Of a stretch of 64,000 bases of DNA, positions 1 to 9,774 are shown piece after piece; position 1 is the first letter of the stretch; each line of letters starts with the position of its first letter. The stretch spans positions 3,259,501 to 3,323,500 of the forward strand of contig NZ_CP087135.1 of assembly GCF_020911945.1 (NCBI RefSeq), written 5' to 3'. A model generated the notes under the pieces. It worked only from the letters and a program-made list of their open reading frames with translations, was not told the origin of the DNA and made no database searches. The DNA comes from Flavobacterium galactosidilyticum. GTDB taxonomy: Bacteria; Bacteroidota; Bacteroidia; Flavobacteriales; Flavobacteriaceae. Made by a program: the position numbers and the translations under genes.

Positions 1-866
1 TGAAAATCGAAAAAACTAAAATAACTCCTTACTTAAACACCTCAATTTCTGTAATTTCCAGAGAAGAGACATTTTTTCAATCTCCTTTTCATTCGCATCC
101 AGAACTTGAATTAGTGTATATTAAGGAGAGCTTTGGCAAGAGGATCATTGGGAATTCTGTAGCTCCTTTTGAATCTGGAGACATGGTCTTTTTAGGTTCT
201 GATATTCCTCATGTCTGGCTGAACGATGAAATGTATTACCAAGAAGTTAATGACTTAAAAGCTAAAGCGATTGTCGTTTATTTTAATAAAGAACTCTTTG
301 GCACTACATTTTACGAACTTAAAGAAGTTCAAAAAATAAAAACGCTCTTCAATAATGGCATCCGAGGCCTAGCTATACACGGTAAAACCAATAAAAAAAT
401 TGCAAAAAAACTTGAGAAACTCGTTCACAAAAAAAAATTCGAAATTATCATTGGATTGTTTGAAATCCTATCTATTCTCTCTGAAAGCACCGATCTAACT
501 TTTGTAAATAACGAAGCCTATTCGCCTGCTACTAATCAAAACACAAATGACCGATTGTCAGATGTTTTTATTTTTATAAAAGAACATTATAAGAAAGATA
601 TTTCATTAATCGAAATTGCTAAAATTGCCAATCTTACTCCTACCTCGTTCTGCAGAATGTTTAAAGTTAAAGCTAAAAAAAGCTTTGTAGAATACCTAAA
701 TGAAGTCCGTATTGCTAATGCTTGCAAATTCCTAATAGAAACCGACTTGGGAATATCTGAAATCGCTTATGAATGCGGTTATAAAACTGCTTCTAATTTC
801 AACAAAATTTTTAAAAAGTTAAATGGAGTAACGCCAGGAGAGTATAAGAAGAACACAGAAAACTAA
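1..866 (+). CDS. AraC-family transcriptional regulator (5' edge cut by one base)
   Basis: The window opens with TG AAA ATC, in frame with the downstream GTG at 114. The true ATG therefore almost certainly begins one base outside the window, giving about 288 residues. The N-terminal part contains a cupin-like HSHPELELVYI strand (sugar-sensing AraC regulators use such a domain to bind ligand). The last 100 residues hold two helix-turn-helix units (SLIEIAKIANLTPTSFCRMF and ISEIAYECGYKTASNFNKIF) and the usual PGEYKK end. It converges on the glycosidase operon, so it may control that operon or genes to the left. The family is certain; the target is inference. Confidence 0.9.
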   Translation, partial: KIEKTKITPYLNTSISVISREETFFQSPFHSHPELELVYIKESFGKRIIGNSVAPFESGDMVFLGSDIPHVWLNDEMYYQEVNDLKAKAIVVYFNKELFGTTFYELKEVQKIKTLFNNGIRGLAIHGKTNKKIAKKLEKLVHKKKFEIIIGLFEILSILSESTDLTFVNNEAYSPATNQNTNDRLSDVFIFIKEHYKKDISLIEIAKIANLTPTSFCRMFKVKAKKSFVEYLNEVRIANACKFLIETDLGISEIAYECGYKTASNFNKIFKKLNGVTPGEYKKNTEN

Positions 867-910
867 CTTCCTCTCGCTCAAAATATCCTACAATCATTTG
901 TTTAAGTAAA

Positions 911-948
911 AAAAGAACCTTTATTGCACTAGCTTTAAAGGTTTTTTC
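911..948. terminator. Bidirectional terminator between araC and the glycosidase operon
   Basis: An 8-bp stem AACCTTTA/TAAAGGTT (916-923 with 936-943) is followed by a T run and preceded by an A run. It can therefore terminate the plus-strand araC gene and the converging minus-strand operon. Confidence 0.7.
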
Positions 949-981
949 TGCTACATCTTATTTTCAAAAAAAAGGAACTGT

Positions 982-2526
982 CTATTTCTTTATTTGCAAC
1001 ATTATAATACCGTGAGCTGGAATAGAAGTCTCAAATTCATTTTTAAAACTTCCTAAATCTGATTTTGTCCAAAGATTACGCAATTTTTGAGTTCCTTGCA
1101 GTTGCACTGCAGAAAAAGGAAACTTTACAGTTCTAGTTTCGTTAGCTAAGTTTAACATTCCAACCACTAGACTACCATCTTCCATTTGCTTTGTCCAAAA
1201 CTCAGTATTGTCTATTGTTTTTACCAATGATCCAGCTCTACCTAAAGCATCCTGATTCACAGCGATAACTTCCTCATTTGTAAGCAAACTAAGTGTAGCT
1301 TCATCCATCAATTCCATGTTAGCGCCTATTAGCAAAGGAGCGCTCAACATACACCACATACTCATTACCGTTCTTTGTTCTTCAAAGGTTAAACCGTTTC
1401 CTCCTGCTTTTCCAGAGCTTTGGGCTCCAACTGCTCCTATTTGTAAAATATCAGGGTCATTCCAGTTCCCTGGTTTTACATAAGAAGCCTTATCAGAAAG
1501 CTTTTTGAAAGCATTTCGAACAGAAGGCCAAGTATCATGAACATCTTGTTCAGTACGCCAAAGCTGACCTCCGCTTTCATTACCCCATTCCCATACGTTC
1601 CCCATTCCGTATTGACAAAGCGCATGAATAATGTCCCTTTTTTGAGCATGTAAAGCATCTGACATTACACGGAAAGGTTTCATCAATTCCTCTTTCGAAT
1701 TATCTTTTGCAATAGAACCGTAGCTGCACCAATCGTATTTTAAATAATCAAATCCATTATCTGCAAAAAATTTAGCATCTACTAATTCATATCCGTAACT
1801 TCCTGCAACTCCGGCGCATGTTAGTGGACCAGGTGAACTATATATTCCAGCCTTAAACCCCATTTTGTGCATGATAGCTGGGAATTGCTTAATATTTTTG
1901 AAAAAGGTGTTCGGAATTAATTCATCATTAGTATCTCTAACTGAACCTACTCTTTCTGGAAGATTATTAGGCCCTTCATAATAACCATAAACTCCTTCTG
2001 CTCTAGTTTTTATATTTTTCCAAACTGGATCAGTTTCCGTAGGTTGATTAGTCCAAGGATCATCAATTTCTATTACACTCCAACCGTAGTTTTGCAATCC
2101 TTTCTCTTTCATAATTTCGGCTGAACGAACCACTTTGTCTAAAGTTACGTTACGACCGAAGGAATACCAACTACTCCATCCCATAGGCGGAGTCAGCGCT
2201 AGTTTATTGCCGATAACCAATGTAAATGATTTAGAAGCTATCCCATATTTATTTTTTGCAGTCAATTCGATAACATAATCACCTGCATTTGTAACAGATC
2301 CAGTTATGATACCCGTATTTTTATCCATTTTGACTCCTTTTGGAAGTTTCTTTGCCGTAAAAGTCATAGGTCTGGCTCCACTTGCAGGAACAGTATAAAT
2401 GAATTCTTTCGCTGGGCTAGCTCCGTACAAACGCGGACCGTTAATTTTAGGTTCATTTGATGTTTGCTGGGCTTCAGAAGTTAAAGTACTCAATAGAAAC
2501 ACCAATAAAAACGCTATTCTTTTCAT
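982..2526 (-). CDS. Secreted GH27 alpha-galactosidase with N-terminal putative Ig domain
   Basis: This gene encodes 514 residues from the ATG at 2526. An upstream in-frame start (2562) adds 12 residues before the signal peptide and is less likely. Order: signal peptide ending near SEAQQ, a putative Ig (He_PIG-like) module at about residues 30-105, then a GH27 barrel beginning LTPPMGWSSW. The nucleophile is predicted as D265 in YLKYDWC and the acid/base as D328 in LWRTEQDVHD, 63 residues apart as in characterised GH27 enzymes. It should release terminal alpha-galactose in the periplasm or at the surface. It is the last gene of a three-glycosidase operon. Substrate source is unknown. Confidence 0.9.
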   Translation of the reverse strand: MKRIAFLLVFLLSTLTSEAQQTSNEPKINGPRLYGASPAKEFIYTVPASGARPMTFTAKKLPKGVKMDKNTGIITGSVTNAGDYVIELTAKNKYGIASKSFTLVIGNKLALTPPMGWSSWYSFGRNVTLDKVVRSAEIMKEKGLQNYGWSVIEIDDPWTNQPTETDPVWKNIKTRAEGVYGYYEGPNNLPERVGSVRDTNDELIPNTFFKNIKQFPAIMHKMGFKAGIYSSPGPLTCAGVAGSYGYELVDAKFFADNGFDYLKYDWCSYGSIAKDNSKEELMKPFRVMSDALHAQKRDIIHALCQYGMGNVWEWGNESGGQLWRTEQDVHDTWPSVRNAFKKLSDKASYVKPGNWNDPDILQIGAVGAQSSGKAGGNGLTFEEQRTVMSMWCMLSAPLLIGANMELMDEATLSLLTNEEVIAVNQDALGRAGSLVKTIDNTEFWTKQMEDGSLVVGMLNLANETRTVKFPFSAVQLQGTQKLRNLWTKSDLGSFKNEFETSIPAHGIIMLQIKK

Positions 2527-2596
2527 TTCCTTTTTTAATTTATAATTATTAAATGTAGGCACTTCAGCCTACTACATTTATTAGATAAAACGGATT

Positions 2597-5044
2597 TTAT
2601 TTTACAAAATAATAACTTCCTTTTTTAGTTGGGAAAACCACTACATTATTTGCCTGCGTCTTAAGCAAAACTTTTTTACCATTTGAGTGATATACGGCCA
2701 TATTTAAAGGTAGTTTCACATAGCAATCAGCCTCATTTTTAGAAATTATCTCAGCTTGTTTTAATTTCGAATTACTCCATTCAAAATTTACTTCAAAACC
2801 ATTTCTGGCCTGCATTCCCTTTACACTTCCTTGACTCCATTCCTCACTTTCAGGTAGTGCTGGTAATAAATTAATTACTGAATTTTGACCATTGCTTTGC
2901 AAAAGCATTTCGGCAATTGCGGATGTTCCTCCAAAATTTCCATCGATTTGAAAAGGAGGATGCGCACAAAAAAGATTAGGATAAGTTCCTGCACCAGTAG
3001 CAGTGTATTTATCAGCATCTTCTTTAAAAGCAGGAGTCAACAATCCTTTTAAAACTTTTAACGCATGATTTCCATCTCCTAATATTGCCCAGAAATTAGC
3101 CTTCCAAGCTCTTGACCAACCCGTACCTTCATCTCCTCTTCGCACTAATGTTTTACGCGCTGCCTCCATCATTTCAGGAGTCTCTGCAGCATTAATTTCG
3201 TCAAAAGGATAAAGTCCGTACAATTGCGAGACATGACGGTGGGTTATTTCCGTCTCGTCATAATCTCTTAGCCATTCCTGTACAATTCCAGTTTTTGGAC
3301 TGATTTGATTTGGCGCCAAGCGGCCTCGTACTTTTTCTAAAGTACTTACAAAATCAGCGTCAAGACCTAATAAATTAGCAGCTTTAATAGTATTAGCAAA
3401 CAATTCACGACCTATTTGCATATCCATTGTAGGACCCATTGTTGTTTGCCCCACAAAACCTTCTGCTGTTTTATAAGAATTCTCAGGAGAGTTAGACGGA
3501 GCCGTAACTAACCATTTTGTTTTTGGATCTTCAATTAAAATGTCTTTGTAAAATTGTGAAGCTCCTTTTAAAACAGGATAAATCTGCTTTAAAACTTCCT
3601 TGTTAGGATTGTATAAATAATGCTGCCATAAATGCTCACACAGCCAAGCTCCACCTGATAGCGTTGAACCCCAATCAGCTCCTTCACCAGGAGCAGTAAA
3701 TTTCCAGGGATTTGCAACCACATGCGCAACCCAGCCCTCAGCATTATAATACGCTTTGGCCGTTTTCTCTCCAGGTTTAACCAATTGCTTTGTAAACTCC
3801 ATTAAAGGTTTATGGCAATCCGATAAATTAGTGACCTCAGCTGGCCAGTAATTCATTTGTAAATTTATATTTAAATGGTAATCGCCGTTCCAAGGTGCCT
3901 GATATTCTTCGGCCCAAAGTCCTTGCAAGTTTGCTGGCAATCCACCTGGACGAGAGGAAGAAATTAATAAATACCTACCAAAATTAAAATAAAGGGCGGG
4001 CAAGGTAACATCGCTTTCTCCTTTTGAGTAACGAACCAAACGCTTTGCAGTAGATAAATCTGCAATTGATTCGTTTTGTTTCGCAGTGAATTCTAGTTTG
4101 CAACGATTGTAATAATATTGGTAATCTGCTATATGTTTTTCTTTTAATTTTTTCCAAGAAAATTTACTGGCTGTGCTTACCGTTTTTTCAACAACTGCTA
4201 AAGGATCCTTCCCACGTTTTTCAACAGTAGGCCAATTTAGATCTGTCGCAGCACTCAAAATTATAATACATTCCGAACTTCCCGTCACTTTTATACTGCT
4301 ATTCTTTGTTTCCAATTTTCCATTTGTAGGCAACACTTTAGCATATCCCGCAAAACGGATTCCAAGTTCTCCATTTCCACCTGGCAACTGACCTGTCATG
4401 GTAATGTTATTTCCTACTGCAGAAAATTGAGCATGTTCTTTCCTGCTTAGCAAAACCTTAAAATTTAAGCCATTTGGTTTATCGGCAGTAAGGCGAACAA
4501 CAATTACGTTGTCGGATCCACTGCTTAAAACTTCTTCCTTAAAAGTAACCCCGTTTTTTTTCCATTGGGTCACGGCCATAGCATTCTCTAAATTCAAGAC
4601 TCTTTTATAATCGGTAACAGCAGCAGTAGTATCTTGCCAATTAATCAGTAAGTCGGCAAAGATTTGATAGCTTCCGTATTTTGCATTTGCACCATTACCG
4701 AATGCTGTCCCCTGTCCTGCACTAACAAAATATTTTTGTAGCAAATTCTGAGCTTCTTTATTTTTGTCCTCTTTTAGAAATCCTTGAATTTCAGCTAAAT
4801 ACTGAGAAGCATCCTCTCTGTTGGGGTTATCGATCCCGCCAGACCACATTGAAATTTCATTTAGTACAATTCGTTCCTTATGAGGATTGCCATAAACCAT
4901 TGCACCTACCCTGCCATTACCCAAAGGTATTGATTGGGTAAAATGAGTAGCCGGCGAATCAAACTTAATTTCCTGATCTGTTTGAGCGAATATCCAACTA
5001 TTCGATACAAAAAAAACTAATAAATAAAGAGCTGGTTTTTTCAT
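2597..5044 (-). CDS. Secreted GH95 alpha-L-fucosidase / alpha-L-galactosidase
   Basis: 815 residues with a signal peptide (cleavage near IFAQT). The family is recognised from the N-terminal [12 protein letters not shown] block, the [17 protein letters not shown] block (N392 and N394, matching the paired catalytic asparagines of GH95), SNSPEN with the presumed acid E521, and [11 protein letters not shown] with D701. GH95 enzymes invert alpha-1,2-linked L-fucose or L-galactose. It lies 8 bp downstream of one GH27 gene and 70 bp upstream of another, so all three are probably co-transcribed. The combination suggests removal of terminal galactosyl and fucosyl caps from plant or algal polysaccharide side chains. 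Confidence 0.9.
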   Translation of the reverse strand: MKKPALYLLVFFVSNSWIFAQTDQEIKFDSPATHFTQSIPLGNGRVGAMVYGNPHKERIVLNEISMWSGGIDNPNREDASQYLAEIQGFLKEDKNKEAQNLLQKYFVSAGQGTAFGNGANAKYGSYQIFADLLINWQDTTAAVTDYKRVLNLENAMAVTQWKKNGVTFKEEVLSSGSDNVIVVRLTADKPNGLNFKVLLSRKEHAQFSAVGNNITMTGQLPGGNGELGIRFAGYAKVLPTNGKLETKNSSIKVTGSSECIIILSAATDLNWPTVEKRGKDPLAVVEKTVSTASKFSWKKLKEKHIADYQYYYNRCKLEFTAKQNESIADLSTAKRLVRYSKGESDVTLPALYFNFGRYLLISSSRPGGLPANLQGLWAEEYQAPWNGDYHLNINLQMNYWPAEVTNLSDCHKPLMEFTKQLVKPGEKTAKAYYNAEGWVAHVVANPWKFTAPGEGADWGSTLSGGAWLCEHLWQHYLYNPNKEVLKQIYPVLKGASQFYKDILIEDPKTKWLVTAPSNSPENSYKTAEGFVGQTTMGPTMDMQIGRELFANTIKAANLLGLDADFVSTLEKVRGRLAPNQISPKTGIVQEWLRDYDETEITHRHVSQLYGLYPFDEINAAETPEMMEAARKTLVRRGDEGTGWSRAWKANFWAILGDGNHALKVLKGLLTPAFKEDADKYTATGAGTYPNLFCAHPPFQIDGNFGGTSAIAEMLLQSNGQNSVINLLPALPESEEWSQGSVKGMQARNGFEVNFEWSNSKLKQAEIISKNEADCYVKLPLNMAVYHSNGKKVLLKTQANNVVVFPTKKGSYYFVK

Positions 5045-5052
5045 TTCTTACA

Positions 5053-6303
5053 CTATATTTTCTTCAATCGAAATAATTTAGTCTCATGACTTATCACTTT
5101 TCCATCCCATTTTTTTCCTTTTCCAATTACTTTGTGCTGCCATAAATCTCTTATTTCGTAGTTTCCTGTTAATCCTAATTCAGCAAAACTAAAATTGGCT
5201 TTTTGAGCATTATCAGCGCGATTTAAAATTGCCACTGCAAAATCTCCATTGGATAACGGTTTTACAAAAACACTCCATTTTTCATTATTTACTTTAGCTA
5301 CCGCTTGTTTTCCAAGAGCATCCTGATTTATAGCAATCACTTCTGTGTTTAACAAGATGCGTTTCGTTTCCGCATTCATTTTTCTCAGATCATTGGTCGC
5401 AGCCAATGGCGAATTCATAATAGTCCAAAGACTCATTTGACTCTGGTACTCTGTATCAGTACAACCTGTTCCACCCAGAGCTCCAGAAGGCCCTTTTTTA
5501 CCATAAAGTCCAACCACTAGCATATCCATATCGTTCCAATGACCTGGTCCTGCATAAGCAGCATAATTCATTGAGTAATCAACAATATCTAATATTCCAG
5601 CACCAGTTCCGTGCAAATCCTTTGCGTTTTTAGCAGGTTTAAGACTTTTCCATTTATCTCTTACGTCAGCCGTAGTTCTCCATAATTGCCCACCAACTTG
5701 TGCTCCCCAAAGCCAAGGTTTACGATCTCCCCACTCACAAATTCCAAAAGCAATATCACGTCCGCTTTTTCTTAAAGCATCGCCCATTTTTTTATAGCGT
5801 GTTTTGGCTATTTCCATATCGTCTGGAGCACCACAATAATCATATTTCAAATAGTCAATTCCCCAGCTAGCAAAAGTTTTAGCATCTTGTTCTTCAAAAT
5901 TTAAACTGGCAGTATAACCCGCACAAGTAAGCGGAGCCGCATCCGAATAAATTCCTAATTTCAGTCCTTTACTATGTACATAATCAGCAAGCGCTTTTAT
6001 TCCCGATGGGAATTTAACCGGATCTGGAATTATATTATTCTTGTTATCTCGACCACCTTGCCATCCGTCATCAATGAATAGATAATCATAACCTGCTTTT
6101 AGCATACCACTACTAACCATGGCATCGGCCATTTCACGAATATCTTTTTCGTTAAAATTATCGGCAAAATAGTTCCATGTCATCCATCCCATTGGTGGAG
6201 TTGGAGCTATTATTGAACCATCAATTGCTTTAGATTGTGCCTTGACATTACAAATTCCTACAAAAAGAATAACAAGTAGATGAATTAAAATTTTCTTTTT
6301 CAT
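5053..6303 (-). CDS. Secreted GH27 alpha-galactosidase, first gene of the operon
   Basis: 416 residues, signal peptide ending near VKAQS, then a compact GH27 barrel (PTPPMGWMTWN). Predicted nucleophile D155 in YLKYDYC and acid/base D213 in WRTTADVRD. It ends in a short beta-sandwich domain and lacks the Ig module of the downstream GH27 paralogue. The two GH27 proteins are clearly diverged, so they probably differ in linkage or chain-length preference rather than being a recent duplication. It heads the operon; no SusC/SusD pair is visible in the window. Confidence 0.9.
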   Translation of the reverse strand: MKKKILIHLLVILFVGICNVKAQSKAIDGSIIAPTPPMGWMTWNYFADNFNEKDIREMADAMVSSGMLKAGYDYLFIDDGWQGGRDNKNNIIPDPVKFPSGIKALADYVHSKGLKLGIYSDAAPLTCAGYTASLNFEEQDAKTFASWGIDYLKYDYCGAPDDMEIAKTRYKKMGDALRKSGRDIAFGICEWGDRKPWLWGAQVGGQLWRTTADVRDKWKSLKPAKNAKDLHGTGAGILDIVDYSMNYAAYAGPGHWNDMDMLVVGLYGKKGPSGALGGTGCTDTEYQSQMSLWTIMNSPLAATNDLRKMNAETKRILLNTEVIAINQDALGKQAVAKVNNEKWSVFVKPLSNGDFAVAILNRADNAQKANFSFAELGLTGNYEIRDLWQHKVIGKGKKWDGKVISHETKLFRLKKI

Positions 6304-6705
6304 TAAATATATTTTATTAAAAGTTGTTAAAAATCGCTTTTAAAAATCTTTTCTAGAAGTCGTTTCGTCCATTTTAAATTATTCTTACGAATGATCAAAA
6401 AACTACCTCAACCTATTTGATTTAACAAAAAAACAAACATTTACTTTTTATTAATCCAATAAATTTTAAATATTACTTATTAATACTTTTATTTTTTACG
6501 ATATCTAAAAAAAATCCAATTCCAAAAATAGAATACTTTTTTAAACACACACACCAGCACCTACCAGTTTGTTTCAGATTGAATTTAGAATTAATACTTA
6601 AAGCACTAACGTATAATTTCTTCTACAAAACTCTTAAAAATAACTACTATTGGGAACAAAAAAGCCAATCACATGGATTGACTTTCATTCGTATAAATTA
6701 TAAAA
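6304..6705. other. Non-coding AT-rich gap upstream of the glycosidase operon
   Basis: This 400-base stretch has no convincing gene. A 67-codon open frame at 6579-6782 runs into the next gene antisense and looks random. The region must hold the promoter of the GH27-GH95-GH27 operon, but no clear TAnnTTTG box could be picked out on the minus strand. Confidence 0.5.
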
Positions 6706-7968
6706 TTAGGTTTTCATTTTTTTCTTTCTTGCAGCTGGAAATAGTACATTATTTAAAATCAAACGATAACCCGGAGAATTAGCATGTAAATCTAAAACTG
6801 TCGGTGGATCACCAACTTGATGCTGATAATCTTCTGGATCATGACCTCCATAAAAGGTAAACATTCCTTTTCCTTTTTGGCCATGGATGTATCTTGCCTC
6901 CCCATTGAGTTCACAACTACCTAAAAGTAATACATTAGACTTCACAAGCGCGGAATCAAAGGATGTAGTTTGTCCCATAAATCCTTTCACCAATTGCGTA
7001 TGATTTTGACAAAGCATACTAGGAATAGGATCCCATTTAGCTGAAAACTCCATCAATGTAAAATAATCTTTCTCCATTGGAATTCTTCTTTTATTAGTCA
7101 TATCAATATCTGAAAACTCATAAACTTCTGGTTTTCTTTCCAAAGTAAAATCTTTAAAAGCAAACGAATTGTTATAGTTTATTTTAGATTGATAATTTCC
7201 TTCGCTAGCATCACCATCAAACATGGCTTCGCAAATATCAATCCCATCAGCAGCCAAAGCGATATCAAAACTATCCGTCGCAGAACACATCGCAAACATA
7301 AAGCCTCCACCAATTACAAAATCTCTAATCTTTTTTGCAACAGCTCCCTTCTCCTGAGACACTTTTGGATAACCTAATTTTGTTGCTAGATTTTCAGCTT
7401 CTTTTTTTTGCTCAATGTACCACGGCACATTTCTATAACTAGCGTAAAACTTACCATATTGACCGGTAAAATCCTCGTGATGCAAATGCAACCAATCGAA
7501 AAGCAACAATTGGTCACTTAAAACTTCTTCATCATAGATAGGAGTAAAAGGAATTTCGGCATACGTCAAAACTAAAGTAACAGCATCGTCCCACGGTTGT
7601 TTCCCTTTAGGAGTGTAAACAGCAATCTTTGGAGCTTTTTCTAAAATTACTGCCTCCATATTTTGGGAAGGACTCGATATTTCATTTAAAATAGATACTT
7701 GTTCCGCATCAGAAATAACTTCAAAACTAACGCCACGAATTTGGCATTCCTTTCTTATTTCTGGGGCATCTGGCAACAAAAAAGAGCCTCCGCGATAATT
7801 AAGCAACCAACTCGATTTGTAGTTTTTATCAATACACCAATAGGTAATTCCATACGCTTTCAAATGATTTTGTTGCGTTGTTTCATCCATTGGAATTAAA
7901 ATAAAAGATCCTCTAACCGAGAAGGAAAGAAGCAACATAAGAATCCAAAGTGCTCTTGAGAAAGACAT
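6706..7968 (-). CDS. Conserved Bacteroidota secreted protein, GATase-like region
   Basis: 420 residues with an N-terminal hydrophobic signal. Homologues in flavobacteria are, as I recall, often labelled asparagine synthetase B, but neither the N-terminal Cys glutaminase nor the ATP-pyrophosphatase motif of AsnB is present, so that name should not be trusted. Visible features are an alpha/beta segment starting KIAVYTPKGKQPWDDAV (about residue 115) and a nucleophile-elbow-like GGGFMFAMCSATDSF (about residue 222), reminiscent of class I amidotransferase or ThuA-like folds. It is monocistronic upstream of dnaB. Function unknown. Confidence 0.6.
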   Translation of the reverse strand: MSFSRALWILMLLLSFSVRGSFILIPMDETTQQNHLKAYGITYWCIDKNYKSSWLLNYRGGSFLLPDAPEIRKECQIRGVSFEVISDAEQVSILNEISSPSQNMEAVILEKAPKIAVYTPKGKQPWDDAVTLVLTYAEIPFTPIYDEEVLSDQLLLFDWLHLHHEDFTGQYGKFYASYRNVPWYIEQKKEAENLATKLGYPKVSQEKGAVAKKIRDFVIGGGFMFAMCSATDSFDIALAADGIDICEAMFDGDASEGNYQSKINYNNSFAFKDFTLERKPEVYEFSDIDMTNKRRIPMEKDYFTLMEFSAKWDPIPSMLCQNHTQLVKGFMGQTTSFDSALVKSNVLLLGSCELNGEARYIHGQKGKGMFTFYGGHDPEDYQHQVGDPPTVLDLHANSPGYRLILNNVLFPAARKKKMKT

Positions 7969-7986
7969 TGCTATTTTTTTTTATTT

Positions 7987-7994
7987 CAAAGATA
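7987..7994 (-). promoter_or_regulatory. Candidate -7 box of the conserved secreted protein
   Basis: TATCTTTG on the minus strand matches the Bacteroidota TAnnTTTG box and lies 18 bases upstream of the ATG. No clear -33 element was found. Confidence 0.4.
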
Positions 7995-8020
7995 AACGTT
8001 TTTATGGGACATAAAAGATA

Positions 8021-8059
8021 AAAAAAAAAACCGTCTCGTATGTAAACGAGACGGTTTTT
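8021..8059 (-). terminator. Terminator of dnaB
   Basis: Perfect 9-bp GC-rich stem CCGTCTCGT/ACGAGACGG (8031-8039 with 8046-8054) extended by A/T pairs. The minus-strand transcript ends in a long U run encoded by 8021-8030. Confidence 0.85.
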
Positions 8060-8085
8060 AGAACTTATTTTTATAATCTTATACC

Positions 8086-9630
8086 TTAAAACGGCACATC
8101 ACTATCATCATCAGGATCATTAAAATGACTTCCAAATGCTTCATTTGCTGACGGTAAATTTTTAGTTATAAATGGATTATCATCTTGATTCATACTTGAT
8201 GGTAAATCATCATAACTACCGCTATGATCTTCTAAGTTGTCAAACTTTCCTAAATGTCCAATGAATTTCAAACGTACGTTTTCGATACTACCGTTACGGT
8301 GTTTGGCTATCATAATTTCTGCTTGACCTGCAGTTGGCGACGCTTCATCATCATCCCACTCATCAATTTTATAATATTCAGGACGATACAAGAACGATAC
8401 AATATCGGCATCCTGCTCAATCGCTCCAGATTCACGTAAATCAGATAACAAAGGTCTTTTGCTAGAACCACGCGTTTCCACCGCACGCGATAACTGTGAA
8501 AGTGCAATTACAGGGACATTAAGCTCCTTTGCTAATGCTTTTAAGTTTCGGGAAATGGTAGAAATCTCTTGCTCTCTATTCCCTCCTCCTTTTCCATTTC
8601 CGCCAGCTGTCATTAATTGCAAATAATCGACAATAATAATTCGGATTCCATGTTGCGATACTAAACGTCTCGCTTTTGCTCTTAAATCGAAAATTGATAG
8701 TGACGGTGTATCATCAATAAAAAGCGGCGCTTTCTCTAGATTTTTCACTTTGGTACTCAATTGTTCCCATTCATGTTTTTCTAATTTCCCAGTACGTAAT
8801 TTCTCTGATGACAAACCTGTTTCTGATGAAATCAAACGAGTAATTAACTGGACCGATGCCATCTCCAGAGAGAATAAAGCAACAGGCATTCCAAAGTCAA
8901 TTGCCATATTCCTAGCCATGGATAATACAAAAGCTGTTTTTCCCATTGCAGGTCTTGCCGCTATAATGATTAAATCGCTTGGTTGCCATCCAGAAGTAAT
9001 TTTGTCTAGTTTTTCAAAACCAGTAGCTACTCCACTCAATCCTTCTTGACCTGCAATTTCTTCAATACGCTTTTTAGCTTGCAAAACTAAACTCTGTGCA
9101 GTCTCTGAACTACGTTTAATATTTCCTTGCGTTACTTCGTACAATTTAGATTCCGCTCTGTCTAATAAATCAAAAACATCAGTTGTTTCATCATAAGAAT
9201 CTTCGATGATTTCTGTCGAAATCCGAATCAAACTACGCTGAATAAATTTTTGAAGGATAATCCTCGAGTGAAACTCAATATGCGCTGAAGAAGATATTTT
9301 TTGCGTTAGCTGAATAAGGTAAAAATCACCTCCTGCGAGCTCTAATTTGGCATTTTTCTTAAGTTGGGCAGAAACGGTTAATAAGTCAATAGGTTGCGTT
9401 TCTGTAAACAGTTGAACAATAGCTTCAAATATGTGTTTGTGCGCCTCTTTATAAAATGCATCTGGTTGTAAAATGTCAATTACGTCATCTACTCCCTTTT
9501 TATCAATCATCATAGCTCCCAATACAGCTTCCTCTAAATCAAGAACTTGCGGCTGAAGCTTTCCTTTTTCAAGGCTTATTATAGTAGTTTTATCAATCTT
9601 TACAGGATTAATATTTCTAAAGTTTTCCAT
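8086..9630 (-). CDS. dnaB: Replicative DNA helicase DnaB
   Basis: 514 residues from the ATG at 9630 (MENFRNINPV). The open frame extends 30 codons further upstream, but that part is not DnaB-like. The N-terminal interaction domain (about 30-130) is followed by the RecA-like domain with Walker A ARPAMGKTAF, Walker B IIIVDYLQLM, and the arginine-finger region SDLRESGAIEQDADIV. There is no intein. The hexamer unwinds the chromosome at the replication fork. A long acidic tail rich in Asp and Asn ends in DVPF. It is flanked by strong terminators, so it is probably transcribed alone. Confidence 0.97.
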   Translation of the reverse strand: MENFRNINPVKIDKTTIISLEKGKLQPQVLDLEEAVLGAMMIDKKGVDDVIDILQPDAFYKEAHKHIFEAIVQLFTETQPIDLLTVSAQLKKNAKLELAGGDFYLIQLTQKISSSAHIEFHSRIILQKFIQRSLIRISTEIIEDSYDETTDVFDLLDRAESKLYEVTQGNIKRSSETAQSLVLQAKKRIEEIAGQEGLSGVATGFEKLDKITSGWQPSDLIIIAARPAMGKTAFVLSMARNMAIDFGMPVALFSLEMASVQLITRLISSETGLSSEKLRTGKLEKHEWEQLSTKVKNLEKAPLFIDDTPSLSIFDLRAKARRLVSQHGIRIIIVDYLQLMTAGGNGKGGGNREQEISTISRNLKALAKELNVPVIALSQLSRAVETRGSSKRPLLSDLRESGAIEQDADIVSFLYRPEYYKIDEWDDDEASPTAGQAEIMIAKHRNGSIENVRLKFIGHLGKFDNLEDHSGSYDDLPSSMNQDDNPFITKNLPSANEAFGSHFNDPDDDSDVPF

Positions 9631-9717
9631 AGAGCGAAAGTAAGAAAAATTAAAAAAAGATAGCCTCAGAGTTGTTACAAATAGTTGTTGATAACTAACT
9701 ATTTTTTGTTTATAACC

Positions 9718-9754
9718 CAAAAAAAATCCGCCTCATCTGTAGATGAGGCGGATT
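9718..9754 (-). terminator. Terminator of accA
   Basis: Perfect inverted repeat AATCCGCCTCATCT/AGATGAGGCGGATT (9725-9738 with 9741-9754), followed on the minus strand by a U run. It separates accA from dnaB. Confidence 0.88.
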
Positions 9755-9774
9755 ATGTATTTAGTAGTAAGGTC

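Noticed and set aside
1476..1658. 60-codon frame inside the first GH27 gene
   Set aside because: Same-strand alternate frame within a clearly coding GH27 domain.
6579..6782. 67-codon plus-strand frame in the gap before the conserved secreted protein
   Set aside because: Composition is random and AT-driven, no ribosome-binding context, and its end overlaps a real gene antisense.
8750..9049. 99-codon plus-strand frame in dnaB
   Set aside because: Antisense to the helicase core; no independent evidence.
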